Assembly (NCBI GenBank): GCA_003586115.2
Contig: QVOM02000042.1
Coordinates: 32,950,855-33,014,854, forward strand
Origin: Salvator merianae
Taxonomy: Eukaryota > Chordata > Lepidosauria > Squamata > Teiidae
Reading direction: 5' to 3'
DNA length: 64,000 nt
The notes under the pieces are model-generated. The model saw only the letters and a list, made by a program, of their open reading frames with translations, searched no databases and was not told the DNA's origin. How positions within the stretch are numbered: the stretch's first letter is position 1; the number at the start of each line of letters is the position of its first letter. A program made the position numbers and the translations under genes. Of the stretch, positions 46,901 to 58,909 are shown one piece after another.

Positions 46901-48320
46901 AAAGAGGTGATTTAATTTGATTGGATACATTTTAAAAAATGGAGACAACTTTATTTCAATCCAATTGGTTGATTTAAAGCAGTATAAGCAAAACTGGGAG
47001 TAACCCAAAGAGAGAGTTGACAAAAAGCAGAAGAACTGAAGAATGAAGAAAAACAGAAGGGGAGAAACTGGCAGAGACTAGCAGAAATCACAAACTCTGA
47101 TATCACAGAGCTCTAAGGTCTAAGGAGTGAGCAGGAAGAGATGGAGAAAGAGGAAAACTTTAGGAGAAAGCTGTCACTAGGCTTCTAAGGTAGTGTCTCC
47201 ACTTTGAAATGGAGGCAGCTAGTAACTGGGCATGTAGGGGAGGCACTGCAATTGCTGCTCAGAATTGTGTTTTCATGTCTCCACTTCTGAGTAAGGAGGT
47301 GTTGTTAGAAGTGACACCCCAAGGTGTCTCAAGTGAGGGCAATAAAATTGTACCCTCAAAAAATGATGGTTTGGGAACTGACCACACCCAACAGAGGGGC
47401 AGCTTGATCACCACAAGGCACTTTCTGCTGCTGCATATCATATTGAAGAGCACCCTCTCATTATTTTTAGAATTTCCAATGCTGAGCCCTGATGCTAAGG
47501 AGAGGTTTCAAGGTGAGCCAAGGAAGCTTTGCTTCATACAAAACTTTGCCCATTCTATGAACTGTGAAGCCATCAGTGTCACCTTCTTTTCTTTTTAAGC
47601 TGCTAAATGAAATAGGCAAATTATAAGGAAATTGAATGTGACTGCACTGCCACCAGCTGGTATAGGATATAGTGGTTCTAATTTTTGAGACTTTAAGTAG
47701 CAGTTTTTATATAGTTCATTTTACAAATGCCAGAAGGTCTTTTGTGTGCCTTTCCTCCCTTATGCCTTCAGATAACTCCAACTCCATCTGACTGTATTTG
47801 AAGAGCTAGTCTGAGTGCATCTTCAGGCACTTAGGAAGCAAGAAACAAAAATGAGTAAATAGTAAGGGCTGAAAATATACATAAAATAGTAGTAGCTGCA
47901 ATTTAATTTCTTTGAACTGTTTTTGCATAATAAGTTCTTGAAGAATTGAGTGGATAAGATTTGGCAGCCTTGGCATGTGTCCAGCTCAGACCCTCTCCTT
48001 TTCTTGTTAACTTTTTTTCTTTTCTCATTACAAAATTGCAATTTTCCAACATAATAAGAACAAGGACAATATCATCAGCAACAAAAACAAGAACGCTTAT
48101 ACCTTTAAGTTGTCTATTCTCCTCATACAAGTAAATTAAAGATCCATGTTTGTGTGGGGGTGTGCATGTGTGTCATGATTAGCAAGCAAGATACAAATAA
48201 ACATGGGTTGTCATGATTTTTTTTTCTTTTTTTCTTTATGCATGTTACATCGTTCTATGTCTTTGCCAACTGCATGATAGATAGAAGCGGGGATATGCAT
48301 TTTCTTTAAAGAAAATGAGG
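43930..48320. other. Unassigned AT-rich sequence
   Basis: More than 4 kb without a recognised gene or LINE. It contains a G11 run (45564-45576), the hairpin at 45094-45137 and an antisense polyadenylation-like TTTATT near 45391 that could mark an old LTR, but no LTR ends or coding domain were found. Confidence 0.45.
45094..45137. repeat. Perfect 17-bp-arm hairpin
   Basis: CTATGTTGGGATTGCCA and its exact complement TGGCAATCCCAACATAG flank a 10-base loop. The stretch left of it (GCATCCAGACAGGTTGTAAA) repeats words from 22080 and 14644, so it is probably the core of another MITE. Confidence 0.9.
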
Positions 48321-48324
48321 GTGT

Positions 48325-48880
48325 TCCAACCTATCTAGTATACCAGTCCAGTGCAAGGTCTAGACCCCTTCTATAACTCTTGTTCCACACTCTGGAGAGC
48401 CACTCAAAAGAGGCCTTGCCTCCTGCTAGGTCACTCAGTCTGCATTGGACAGAGTGTAGACCAGTCTAGGCTGCCAAAATGGCCATCTAGACTGGGATAC
48501 TGGTAAATCTGTTTTAACAGGTCTACTGGCAGTCCTGGGGTCTCTGAAATAGAACAAGGAGGCATGTGGAAGGGTGCACATCTCCCTGTTCCAGTTTAGC
48601 AAGGGGAGACATTTCAGTGGCTCCCCAAATTGTGTCACCAGTGTGGGTCCCCAGGCACTCCGAGGACAGGCATTCCTGGACATCAGAGCCCTCATAGCAG
48701 GCTCTAAAGCTCACATGAGCTTTGGAGTGGCACAGGGCCTGTCCTGGAACAGGCACAAACACCATGCCCAGGAGTGCACCATTCTCTCTTGAGTTCACAA
48801 TCTCAGCTCCATTCCTGCTGCCACCATGATCTGAAGGTAGGCAGGAATGTGGCAGCCATTATGCAGATGGCCATCAGTGT
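48325..48880. repeat. Probable DNA element related to 41128-41963 and 60612-60879
   Basis: Contains AATGGCCATCTAGACTGGGA, the TCTACTGGCAGTCC block, and AAAGCTCACATGAGCTTTGG, a palindromic word in the same place as AAGCTTGCACAAGCTT at 60680. The left side GGGTGTTCCAAC is preceded by TGA, but no right end was found. Confidence 0.4.
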
Positions 48881-49532
48881 ACTCTGCAGTGTCTTGTCCT
48901 GTTCCTGGGCAAATCAACCAGGAAGAGTCTTGCATTGCACACCATGGTGCATGATGTCAAAGCTCCCTACATGCCCTGCAGACATCCTCTGAAGTATAAA
49001 TGGGAGCACAGCCAGATATGCTCAGAACAAGGCACATGTGAGTTATCTGACATTGTTTGAAGTCCACACCATAGTGGCATATCAGCCTTTGATCCAACTC
49101 ACAGGGGATCAGATCAGGGAGTGATTTGCTACTGCCATGTGACTTCAGCCAATGTGACAAACTGGCTCATGCTGATTCCAGCTGCTCTTACTGTGCCCTG
49201 TGTCACTTGCCATAGGTGAAGTTGCCTACCATAGTAGGCACCTCTGAAGGCAGCTTCTTGATTATGGCACTGTGGAGGCTACCTTACTTGTCCTTCAATA
49301 TTTGAATATTGTTCAGTGATTGGGTTTTACAAAGTCATGTTTCATTTCATATTTTATGCATTTTATGTTGTTGTTGTTTTAAGATAGGTGTTTCGTTGAT
49401 ACCTTTATTATGAGATTGATTTGTTTTGATTGATATTATGATCTATGTGATTTATTTTTAATGATGTTTCTTCTTAGGCTATCTTCATACTTGTCCACAC
49501 TACTGGTGGACCTCATGGCTGGAGACATTGGG

Positions 49533-49771
49533 CAGTGGCGTAGCTAAACTTTTTGCCACCTGGGGCCACACGGCAGCAGAGGAGCATGAGCGAGGGCGCC
49601 CTGCCCTGCAGCCTCCTACCCCTGCCGCTGCCCCAACGACTGGCGGGCGGGCGTGGCACGCTCACTCTCTGGTGCGCCAGGTGGGCAGAGAAAGACTTGG
49701 CTGCATGGGCCGCCTGGGACAACGTGCTGCCCAGGGCGACCTGCCCCCCCCCCCCGCTTCCTACACCACTG
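49533..49771. mobile_element. 239-bp hAT MITE, 8-bp TSD ACATTGGG/ACATTGCG
   Basis: Ends CAGTGGCGTAGCTAAAC and GCTTCCTACACCACTG are inverted repeats. The 8-bp flanks match at seven of eight (49525-49532, 49772-49779). Interior AGCGAGGGCGCCCTGCCCTG is the reverse-orientation counterpart of the copy at 20983-21307. A C14 run lies near its right end. Confidence 0.9.
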
Positions 49772-49779
49772 ACATTGCG

Positions 49780-51214
49780 TCAAGTTATGGCACAAAAATC
49801 ATACCATAGCCTGCTGTAACAATGAACTGCTTGTAAGCAGCCCATGTAGCATTCCAGTCTAGTATACTGGATCAGATAATCATGTGTCATTATCAGTATA
49901 GCAGACTCAAGAAGCCCAGCACCATTTCAGCAGGCACTCAGAAGCAGCTTCAGTAGTGGCCTGCTTCTGGGTGCCTGGCTAAAACAGCTCCACTAAGCAA
50001 CTACGGAGGTTTGGAACAAAGTTCTTATCTTCCATAGCTGAGCCAGAATGGGCTGTCTGCAACATGGTGCAGGCTGCCAACCATCTGTCCCATCCTAGGC
50101 CAGATCACATGATAATGTGCATCATGTGGAAACACTATTTTATTATGAGCTGCCTTGAACAAATATCCGGAAAAGGTTAAATATCCAGAAAAGCACACAG
50201 ATAAATGGGAACCAACCCAGGCCTAAGTAAATGACAACACTTCTGCCTCTGCTAAGAAAGCTACTGCTGTTCCGTGCTCATCAAGATGGACATTAAAGGT
50301 GAAGGAGAAGCAATGCTAACCAAGTTTTGTTTTTGTTTTTTCTTGGTCAACTGGCTGTCCTAATTCATTTTGTTTCATAAGGGCTGAACTTGTAGAAATT
50401 TTGTCTGCTGAAAAGGTGGACTGTTTTGAAAGTTTTTTTTCTGTCAAATGTCAAACTATAGGTCAAGGGAGCAATGCACGCTTTGAAGGCTTCTGGAATA
50501 GCCATACATCAGGACTTCTCAAAGTGACCAACGCAGGCCTTGGGTGGATGGTTGTAGCTTACACGGAGTTGATAATTTTCATTATTTTATTGAAACCTTC
50601 CATTGCTTTCATTTTTCCTTCCCCCCCCCCTTTTTCCTTCAATGCATCTATGATGTGAGGATGTCAATTAAAAATAAATTAAGCCCCTAAGAGTTCAGTG
50701 ATAAAAAAATAAAGACTGAAAAATCCTTCACTGTAGAGTTGAAGTGTTTCCCATCTCTCTCTTGACTCTCCTTCCAAGAATTGCAACTCATCCTGAGTGG
50801 CTCTGATTAGCACTGAAAAAACTTCATTTTGTGATATGACACAGCAGTGTCTGATGTGATCAAAAACGATCAGTTTTCTGTAGGAATCTTCAGCATTGAA
50901 ATAATTTCCCCTCCAGCTGTTCTCTAACAACTTCTAATAAAACACAGAAGAAGGCATACCGGTGGTCATGCAAGCTGTACCACTGGGAGTCAGGAGCTTC
51001 AGTATTCTGTCAGTGAACACAGTTAAATGAAGTGGAATATGAACACATACCCCAGAACACTTTGCTTTCTAACTGCTCTGATACAGGAAAAACACCCCTT
51101 AAACTGTACACTCAGTTTCCATTTGTACATCAATATCAGCTGTAGCAGAATCTGGCCCATGTGGAGCAGGAGGAGGAGGAGGAGAAGACTTTTAGAATGG
51201 CTGTAGTTCAACCC
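49780..51214. other. Element debris and unassigned sequence
   Basis: The stretch 49860-50130 shares CAGAAGCAGCTT...CTTCTGGGTGCCTGGCTAAAAC words with the element at 52226-52643 and ends ATGTGGAAAC. The rest was not recognised. Confidence 0.4.
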
Positions 51215-51310
51215 TAGAGAAATTTCCTGAAAGGACGAGGTTTTCAAACCCTGGAAAGTAGGTAATGGCAAACCTCTTCCATGTCTTCCAAGAAAACAGA
51301 ATATCCACAC
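51215..51310 (+). repeat. Possible SINE fragment with RTE-like body
   Basis: GTAGGTAATGGCAAACCTCT followed by TCTTCCAAGAAAAC resembles the AAGGTAATGGCAAACCAC...TTGCCAAGAAAAC segment of squamate SINEs with a BovB-like tail. No tRNA head is visible to the left. Confidence 0.4.
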
Positions 51311-51960
51311 AGACACCAGAAGTTTAGCCTGACTGGATGAGCCCAAACAACAGTCTAAAAGACTGCATGAGTAAAAGAAATATACTTGGATAGCAAAGGG
51401 CTTCTGTACTTTATTAAGACCCCATGTGTTTATGGCCAAGACTCCACTTACCCTTCTGGGGCACCTCCATGAATCCAAGAAGGCATCTGCTGCTGGCGTA
51501 TCTCCATTTTTGACAGCAGTGAGCGTCTTGCAGAGAGCACACTAGCCCCTGTGTGGTGCAGTTGCTCATGGAGGAGCCTCCTGTGCAGGGCAGTTTCTTC
51601 AGCTTTTCATGTAGGAGGCACCACTCTGTGCCCCCTCCTTGCTCCAAAATGGAGACGAGGAGGGTTCCTTTTCTCCACAATTCCTCCCCCACCCAAGCTC
51701 CCTCCATCCAGAAGTGAAGATGTGACCTGTTTCTCAAGTAGATGCTTTTTCCACACAGCACCTATTTTCTGATCCTGAAGAAAGAGTATATGCAGTTAAT
51801 TGGGCTAAATATGTGTTATAAAGACACTGATTTATTTTTTATTTTTCAAAAAGGAAAAAGGATGATTGGCTAAGGATTAGATTGCTAACTTTTCAATTGG
51901 CTGCAGTACCTGTGTCTTTAACACTATTTTTTTTAATCTCCAAGGATTGCAAGGTAATTA

Positions 51961-52010
51961 GGTCCTTTCTGCACTGGACCTTAATCTGAATTATATCTCA
52001 GAATAGGGAT
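51961..52010. mobile_element. Left half of the 180-bp MITE
   Basis: GGTCCTTTCTGCACTGGACC, then TATATCTCAGAATAGGGAT, matches the left arm of the 180-bp copies. The right arm is absent. Confidence 0.7.
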
Positions 52011-52225
52011 TTCTGATTGGGATTGGGATTAAAGTTCCAGTCATATTTCTGTTTGCTCTGGGGACATCCCTTGATACCTTCAAGTCCTGTCTTAGTGAAA
52101 CAGCAACTTAACAGATAGGAATCACTGAATCAAGGGAGAGGGGCAAGACTTCAGTTGGAAACCTCACTTTTTCTGCTCCAGTGAAAAATAGGATCTTGTA
52201 AGTGGGATAGTCTTGAAGGCACTGA

Positions 52226-52643
52226 GACCGTGTCTGCACCCAGTTGGTTCACTGGCCCAAGTGACCCCCTAGAATGCACCATTCATGTTACGGAATGGTC
52301 TGCTTAGGGCCATGCCTTCTGATAGACCACTTTGTCCACATCAGATGAGGCACTGAAGCAGACTATGGCATGAAAATGGCAGTCCACTTAGCATTTCAGC
52401 CAGTATACTATACCACAGTCCGAGTGAAGACAGCACATGGGCTGTGATCCAGTGAACCATGCTCAGTGCCATTTCACTGGTCATCCAGAAGTGGCACCAG
52501 AAGTGCATCACTTCTGGGTGCTTAGTCAAAACAATCCTGGCTGGGTAGCCCTTGGTGTATGCCAACAGCAAGCTGGTTTATTCTGGGCCGGGTTGCCCGG
52601 GGTCAGTGTGACATGGAATAACCTGCAGCATGTGGAAAGGCCC
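52226..52643. mobile_element. 418-bp DNA element, 3-bp TSD TGA
   Basis: Ends GACCGTGTCTGCACCC and GCATGTGGAAAGGCCC are imperfect inverted repeats. TGA flanks both sides (52223-52225, 52644-52646). The interior has a CCAGAAGTGGCACCAGAAGTG then CACTTCTGGGTGC inverted pair. Confidence 0.7.
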
Positions 52644-52649
52644 TGAGAA

Positions 52650-54285
52650 TCCTTTGTCCCATGCTGCATGAACTTTTTTTATTTAATTTATTTGGCTTAT
52701 ATATAGTTGATTTCACACAAATCTATATAGTTCACAATTGAATTACATCCAAATACCACTTTTCAGTAACATCAACACATAGCTCAAACCATCTACTTCC
52801 CCTTTCCCCACAATCAAGAACACTTCTACCCATTTCTTAGTGATGTAGTGATACAAAATATCTTTCTTTGTATCTTTACCTATTTTGACCCAAAACCATT
52901 TTAATTTAAAAAGGACAGCTGAAATAGTCTTGCTAGTATTGGGCTGATGCAGAGGTCTGCCATTATCTACCCAAAAGATCTTTTGATTATGCTAATTCCA
53001 CCTACATGGAACCTTTGTTTGTATTTCTTCTGCCTTGCCAAAGACTTGTAATCTTTAAATAGTTCAATTAAGGATTTCTGATGGTTCTGTGGCAACCACT
53101 GTTTTCATGTTTTCCCACTTTGAATACTTTTGCCCCTCCTCTCCTTATTCCTCTTGCCCTGGTACATTGTAACACTATAGCTATCCTGAATTTTTGACAC
53201 ACTGTAACCCAGATAGACCCAAACTCTTTGTTGAATCACTACTGTCAATACCCTCACTGCTGCATGGCAGATGAAATCATCTTTTTGCACCGAAATCACT
53301 ACTCTGTGGTAGGAGAAACTATTCACCTCCTCATTACTGCTTGTAGGTATGCTTTGTCACAGGACAGAGATCCATGGCATGCACTCTGTTGCTAACAGAA
53401 TATAATGAAAAGAGGAATCTTAGGAGCCTCTCCCCTCCCCAAACCATATTGTGACTTGACTTAAAATCTTTACTTCGTAGTACTTCTGAACACCAAAAAC
53501 AGATTTCTTTTCATAGAGCTGTGAAGAAAGAGGTTGGAGGGTGATAATTTTGCCCTGATTCCCCTCTTCCTTCCTTATCAGAATCAAAGCTTGCGTGTGC
53601 GTAAATTGGTAAGGTGGGTAGAAGAGAAGACAGCATTTTCATCTTCACCTTGGGCAACAGTTTAAATTAACTGAGTGCTTGGCAGACAATTTGTTAAGTT
53701 GGGTGTTGGACTTCAACAGGAAAATCAGGGCCAGGATTGCTCTAATCCTTCCCATTTCTGTAGGATGCAAACGCCTCTTAAAGAGACAGGCTGATTTATC
53801 AGCCCTAGTCAAAAGAGTTCCCTATCCCTTTGAATTACTAAGCAAAATCTGAATGTTCTACAGTTTGCTACAATGTGTCTAGATTAAGTGACAGAATAAC
53901 AAGGTTTTATATTTTGATCAGTAAAAACTATTTTACTATAGCTGGGCTTTTTGCCTTTTTGCTATTTAAATTGAATGGATTTTTTAAATAAATCTTATCC
54001 CATAATAAAGATTGTTTAATTGTTGAAACTCCAGAACAGCTTGGGTTCTCCCTTTTGTTCTCTCTCTGTTTGGAATCCATGCCAAGTCAATTGTTGGCTA
54101 GATCTATCTTATCACTATAATGTTCCAAAGTTATGTGAACTGGAGGCTAATTCCTCCAGTATAAACCAGTTCATATAACAGAAGGATAAGGCATAGCATG
54201 AGTTTAAAATATATCTTTCATAGGCAAATCAAGCACATCTTTAGCCAATAATATCTTATGCACATTGTGGCTGGTGAGGCAGAGG
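52650..54285. other. Unassigned AT-rich sequence
   Basis: No family assigned. AATAAA signals near 53985-54010 followed by CTTGGGTTCTCCC could belong to an old LTR, but no paired ends were found. Confidence 0.4.
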
Positions 54286-54289
54286 GCAA

Positions 54290-55055
54290 AGCAGCAATAA
54301 TAAGATGGAAGCAGAGGTTGAAACAGCTGGAGACATGGATACATGGCATAGTATTGTGTCTACTGTGTGCAAAACCCAAACAGACTTCTAAAGGGATCTC
54401 ATCAATTTGGGAGACTTAACATCTAAATGGAATATACTGTTCAACATGAGTGCATGCAAAATGATGCACATGGAAGCCGAAAATCTTAACTAATCATATA
54501 CACTAATGGGATCTGAGCATGATCTGACTGATAGGAAGCAAATCTTGGTGAAACAGCAGACAGTTCAATAAAAGTGTCAACACGATATGTGTCAGCTGTA
54601 AAGAAAAAAAGGAGACAATTAGAAGAAGCAGTAGAGAATACAAAATGGCTAATATTATAATGCCCTGCTACAAACTGATAGTGTGACCGCATCCGGAATA
54701 CTATGTACAGTTTTGGTTGTCACATCTCAAACTGGATATAGCAGAGTTATAAAAGGTTCAAAAGAGGGTGACTAAAATGTTCAAAGGGCTAAAGGAGCTT
54801 TGCTATGAGGAAAGGTTGCAATGCCTGGGGCTTTTTAGTATATCAGGAGGCGAGCAAGAGGAGACATTATAAGAAGAGTGTAAAAGTATGCATGGTGTGT
54901 GGACAAAATAAATAGAGAGAAGGTCCTGAGCAGGAGATAAGCCATCATTCCCTTTCCAGTGAAGAAAAAAGTGACACAAGAAAGAAGGCAGCAGAAGATT
55001 TTGTACAGCCGCCTGAAAATTTTAACATAAAATAGCAAATCTAGTAGAGGATTAA
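54290..55055 (+). mobile_element. CR1 LINE fragment, plus strand
   Basis: Follows CR1: TGGGAGACTTAACATCTAAA, ATGCAAAATGATGCACATGG, AAAGTGTCAACACGATATGT, CCGCATCCGGAATACTATGT, and TGCTATGAGGAAAGGTTGCA. Frames are broken throughout. It ends before the 3' UTR tail is reached. Confidence 0.85.
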
Positions 55056-55059
55056 GAAA

Positions 55060-57478
55060 AAATATATGCAAGCTATGAATTCTGGTTCCCTTCTTTCCCC
55101 ATTTCCTGCTTCATAAATTTGTCAGAGGAGCATGTCTGGCACTGCAGACTTCAATCAAGAGTTTCCTGTCATTCAGCAGCCTGGAACCAGGGGAATGGAA
55201 GAGTGTAAACAGACAAGTAATAATGCTGCTAGAAGTACTATTCCCTGTAATTATGTGCATTATAACTGGAAGAGGATGCCCCTTGGTGTGAACAGGGATG
55301 AGTGGGAGAAGGAAAGCATCTGTGCTGAGGCAAAGGGAAATACTTGCTTATTTGTTGAATGCTTTTTATTCTGCTTTTTAAGCCTTTGAAAGATGCTTAG
55401 AAGTCCCTGCACTTGGATTTATAATATAAAAAGGAATGATACAAAAGGCATCATGGCACAGGATTGTTGCCAACCAGCACCAGGGCTCAATGGAAAGGCT
55501 TAACCATTCACCAAGAGCCTTTGTAAGAATTGGGGCAAACCAGGTTTGCTTCTGCAAAACCCAGTTTGCCATTTTTTTTTTCCAGACTTCAAAGACTAAT
55601 GGCAAATTCCTTTTCTAACCCCTTCCCTGTACCTTGTGCATCACCTAACTGTGGCACCCAAGGAAAAGTGGTTTGGGTTCCTTTCATTTTTAACACACTG
55701 TGTGGCAGGAAGTCCTTTTCCTGTCACAACTAGTAATTGTGCAATTTCTGGAGCGGAACAAAAAACACTTCAAAACAAAAGCACACAGTACATACGTTGC
55801 AGTGGATATGCATAACAGAAGTGGCTTTAGTGTGCCTGGCAATACAGATTTCTTGTCTAAGTACACTGCATAACAACAGGTGGAAGGAATGGTATTGGTA
55901 GCACAAATCTAAGAGGGATAAAAATAGAAGAGCTTGGATTGCTAATAGAATGTGAATTTTGTGCTACAAAACCCAGATGTAGTGAAGCTCTCTTTTTTCT
56001 GCTGTCTCTAATTTCAATCTCCAAAGTGTTCTTTTCAGGGGTATTGTTCAGCACAAAACCTCATCAACACTGAATGCTATGAAACCTACTGAAATAGAGG
56101 TATCATTTCTTGCAGTAAATGTTCAGGATGAAGGTCCAGGAAATTTTATCTCCATATCCATCACTTGTGTGCAGTTTCAGTTTTGTTGCTAGATGCTTTA
56201 TTCCTACACATTTTCTTTAGAGGAATATTGTTATCATTATGACCTCACGACTTGTTTTAGCATATCTCATTTGTTTGAAGTAGAAATCCAATTACATATC
56301 TGTATGAAAACTCCAGGTAGGTAATAATACCCTTATGCATCTTGTGAGGTATTATTTTATATTTTCTTTTATTTGCTCATCTATGATTAACAGGAACTTT
56401 CTTCCTTTCTCAGTGGGTTCTTCTAAAAAAGAACATTGTTACATACATTTCCTCATAAGAAGCAACTGATTTGAATTCTTGGAATTACCCAGATGTGTTG
56501 CTCATAAAATATTCACCCGGCCAATCCTGTTTCTCCATAAAATTTTCATGTAAATGCTCTTCCTTGCAAGAATTCCTTTAATTCCTTTCAGAAAGAATAT
56601 CTAGAAATTGGGTTTTAATCCAGCTGATTGATTGACATTGCAACTTAATGTCAGATGGATAAACCAGATGGAGTTTAATGGCCCTCACTCCCAGGCAATG
56701 GAGCAGGGGCAGCCTCATTAAACGCAGTGAGATTTTTTTCTGGACATGCTTGCATTGGATTTTAGTGTCAGTAGCCAAATCAGGATGAGGAATTTACATG
56801 TTTTTGTCCAGTTTTTAGTCTGTCTCTCAGTGGTTCGGTTCAAATGTTGGAGACCATTTTTGTTTCTCCCTTTACAATTCTGTTAAAAAAAAACCAGACA
56901 CTTTGATATCTTCAATGCGGTGTTCACCTTTTACTTCCAATTGATTAGACAGCATAGATTGTAGAAGAAGAAGGAGAGAAGGGGGAGGAAGTGGGAAGGA
57001 AGTGAGAGGAGGAACATTAGCAAAAGCCTAGTAGCATTGCCTTATTTCTTTTGTCCCTATATTCTACTGCCAGTGTCTACACATTCTGCTCCTGACAGAA
57101 TACAGGACTAGGGGAGGAAAACAGTTCAGTTATGTTTTGCAGCTTATTTCTAACCCTCCTAATGTCTTATCATTGGTTTTCTTTGTTTCCAAATACATCT
57201 GTACATGAAGAGCTGGCACTGCCTCAGCATGAGACATTAAACTGCTCCAACATCAAACTGTGGAAATCTGCCAAGAGATATCTATGCATCCACAGCTGTT
57301 TCATAATGGGCTGTTGTCACAAAAGGAAATACACATCTGATTCCTTTTACAAATGCCCATACACACGGGATATTGAATAAGTTCAGTATATTTATTGCAG
57401 GTGGTGCTGCTGTCATCCATGTGCTACATACTCAGGAGTGACTGAAAAAGGATGATATCAATATACTATTCCTTATGA
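55060..57478. other. Unassigned sequence
   Basis: About 2.4 kb with no recognised gene or repeat. The 85-codon frame at 55132-55389 has no identifiable domain and no support as an exon. Confidence 0.45.
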
Positions 57479-57482
57479 TCTC

Positions 57483-57927
57483 AAGCCAATTCACACTTTA
57501 TACTAGTGAGCATCTGAGACGCTCGCTAGTACAGTGCTTCCGCACTCTGTGGAGGCCTTCATGACCAGGAGCAGCATATCACTGCTCCTGATCCTGATCA
57601 GCTGTGAAGCACAAGTTAGTGTTCCACAGCTTTATCGGGAACTGATAGTCAGATCCCAGTAAAGTACATTTGCACCCATTTCCGGTGTGAATGCATCACC
57701 GTGCTGTGCTGCGCTTGGTGACTGTACACTGCACAGTGTAGCCAATCACCATGGCAGCAGCCAGTCACTTCCCAGCTGCTGCCATGGTACAGAACCAGTG
57801 AGGCTACCATCATTCACACCGTGAATGCCGGCAGCCTGCTGATGGTAAGTACTACAGTCATGCAGTGTGTGGATGACGTTCGTGCTGCATGTTCTATACC
57901 ACCATAGTGGTAAGTGTGAAAATGTCC
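57483..57927. mobile_element. 445-bp DNA element, 3-bp TSD CTC
   Basis: Ends AAGCCAATTCACACTTTA and TAAGTGTGAAAATGTCC are inverted repeats. CTC flanks both sides (57480-57482, 57928-57930). The interior matches the middle element at 29162-30763 in word order: ACTGCTCCTGAT, CCCAGTAAAGTACATTTGCAC, GCAGCCTGCTGATGGTAAGTA. Confidence 0.75.
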
Positions 57928-58316
57928 CTCCTTTCCTTCAACAATATACTGTTTCTCATTTTTAAATCTAAATATAGCTCAGAGACATCAAAGAGAGACT
58001 TCCAACCACAGTGTCACCACCATCCATTAGATATCTGTAGGGTCAGTAGCGGGCAAAAGGCATACGCTCCTTTCATTTTAAAAAACTCTTCTGTTTGTAT
58101 TCCTGATTGCTTGTTATCTCCAAGGATACTTTTAACTCCTGACTGGAAGTTTGACAGTTTATCATAGGTTACTGTGAGAACTGACAAGGCTGGCTAAGGC
58201 ATGTTGGTTCCCAGAATCCTCTCCAGCCCACCTCTAAGTAAATCTCTGAAATTAACTGAATTACATGTAATTTTATCCAGCTTCACTTTGCATATGTGAG
58301 GTAAAGACACCTCTGA

Positions 58317-58652
58317 GGTTGTGATCAGATGGCGATTTTTTTCAATCGGCCCTTTATGAAAAAGCATCCTATCCCCAGATGCACAAAAGGTTTTCCAAAC
58401 AGTTATCTGAATATGCAGCTTAGAGCCTATCTCACTTTGCCAAACTGCAGCTTGCATTTGCATCCAAGTCAGGCAACACCTATCCTGACTAAAGGTACTA
58501 CTCACTGATTGGCCACTCAGTGGGAAACCCCCCCTACCTCTTTGCTTATGTAGTTTTCTGCCCAACTCAGCTTTAAAAAGGGAGGCCTTTAGAGCTATGA
58601 AATCCTGAATGTTGTAAAAGCGATTTTCCGAGTCTTCAAGCCAGAGTAACAC
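58317..58652. mobile_element. 336-bp DNA element related to 31972-32777, probable TSD TGA
   Basis: Left end GGTTGTGATCAGATGGCGAT matches the left end of 31972-32777, and CTCACTGATTGGCCACT is shared. TGA lies at 58314-58316 and 58653-58655. The right end is poorly conserved, so the duplication is less certain. A 152-codon minus-strand frame spans it but has no domain. Confidence 0.55.
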
Positions 58653-58717
58653 TGATTGCAGGGGGAAAGAAAGTCTGTTGTTATAGAGTCAAATTTCCTG
58701 AGGTGCCTCTTTAAGTG

Positions 58718-58905
58718 TGTCTCATTGCACCCCGAGTCAGGCATGACTCCCGGTGACTACATGAATATAGCCATACAGTTTCCTTGGCAACAATAAGGAA
58801 GTGTCCCATCATTCCCTCCTCCAGTAAGATGCTGTGGATGGAACCTGTGATTTTCTGCTTGCAAAGTTCATGCTCAATGACTGAGTATGGCTCGTACATG
58901 TGTAG
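58718..58905 (-). mobile_element. tRNA-headed SINE with RTE-like tail, minus strand
   Basis: On the minus strand an A-box-like CTCAGTCATTGAGC is followed by a B-box-like CAGGTTCCATCC. The body GCCAAGGAAACTGTATGGCT and then GTCACCGGGAGTCATGCCTG is the form seen in squamate SINEs whose tail matches BovB. It lacks a clear poly-A. Confidence 0.6.
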
Positions 58906-58909
58906 AAAA

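Noticed and set aside
51023..51761. Two overlapping minus-strand frames of 151 and 115 codons
   Set aside because: They are in different frames, include a poly-leucine run from a GGA microsatellite (51170-51187) and a SINE-like patch, and show no conserved domain.
53940..54060. Polyadenylation-like AATAAA cluster as an LTR or gene 3' end
   Set aside because: No paired LTR ends, no upstream coding sequence, and the region is simply AT-rich.
55132..55389. 85-codon frame as a possible host exon
   Set aside because: No splice-site context or known domain could be recognised; chance open frame is likelier.
58194..58652. 152-codon minus-strand open frame
   Set aside because: It spans the boundary of the 58317-58652 element and unrelated flank, with no domain or homologue recognised.
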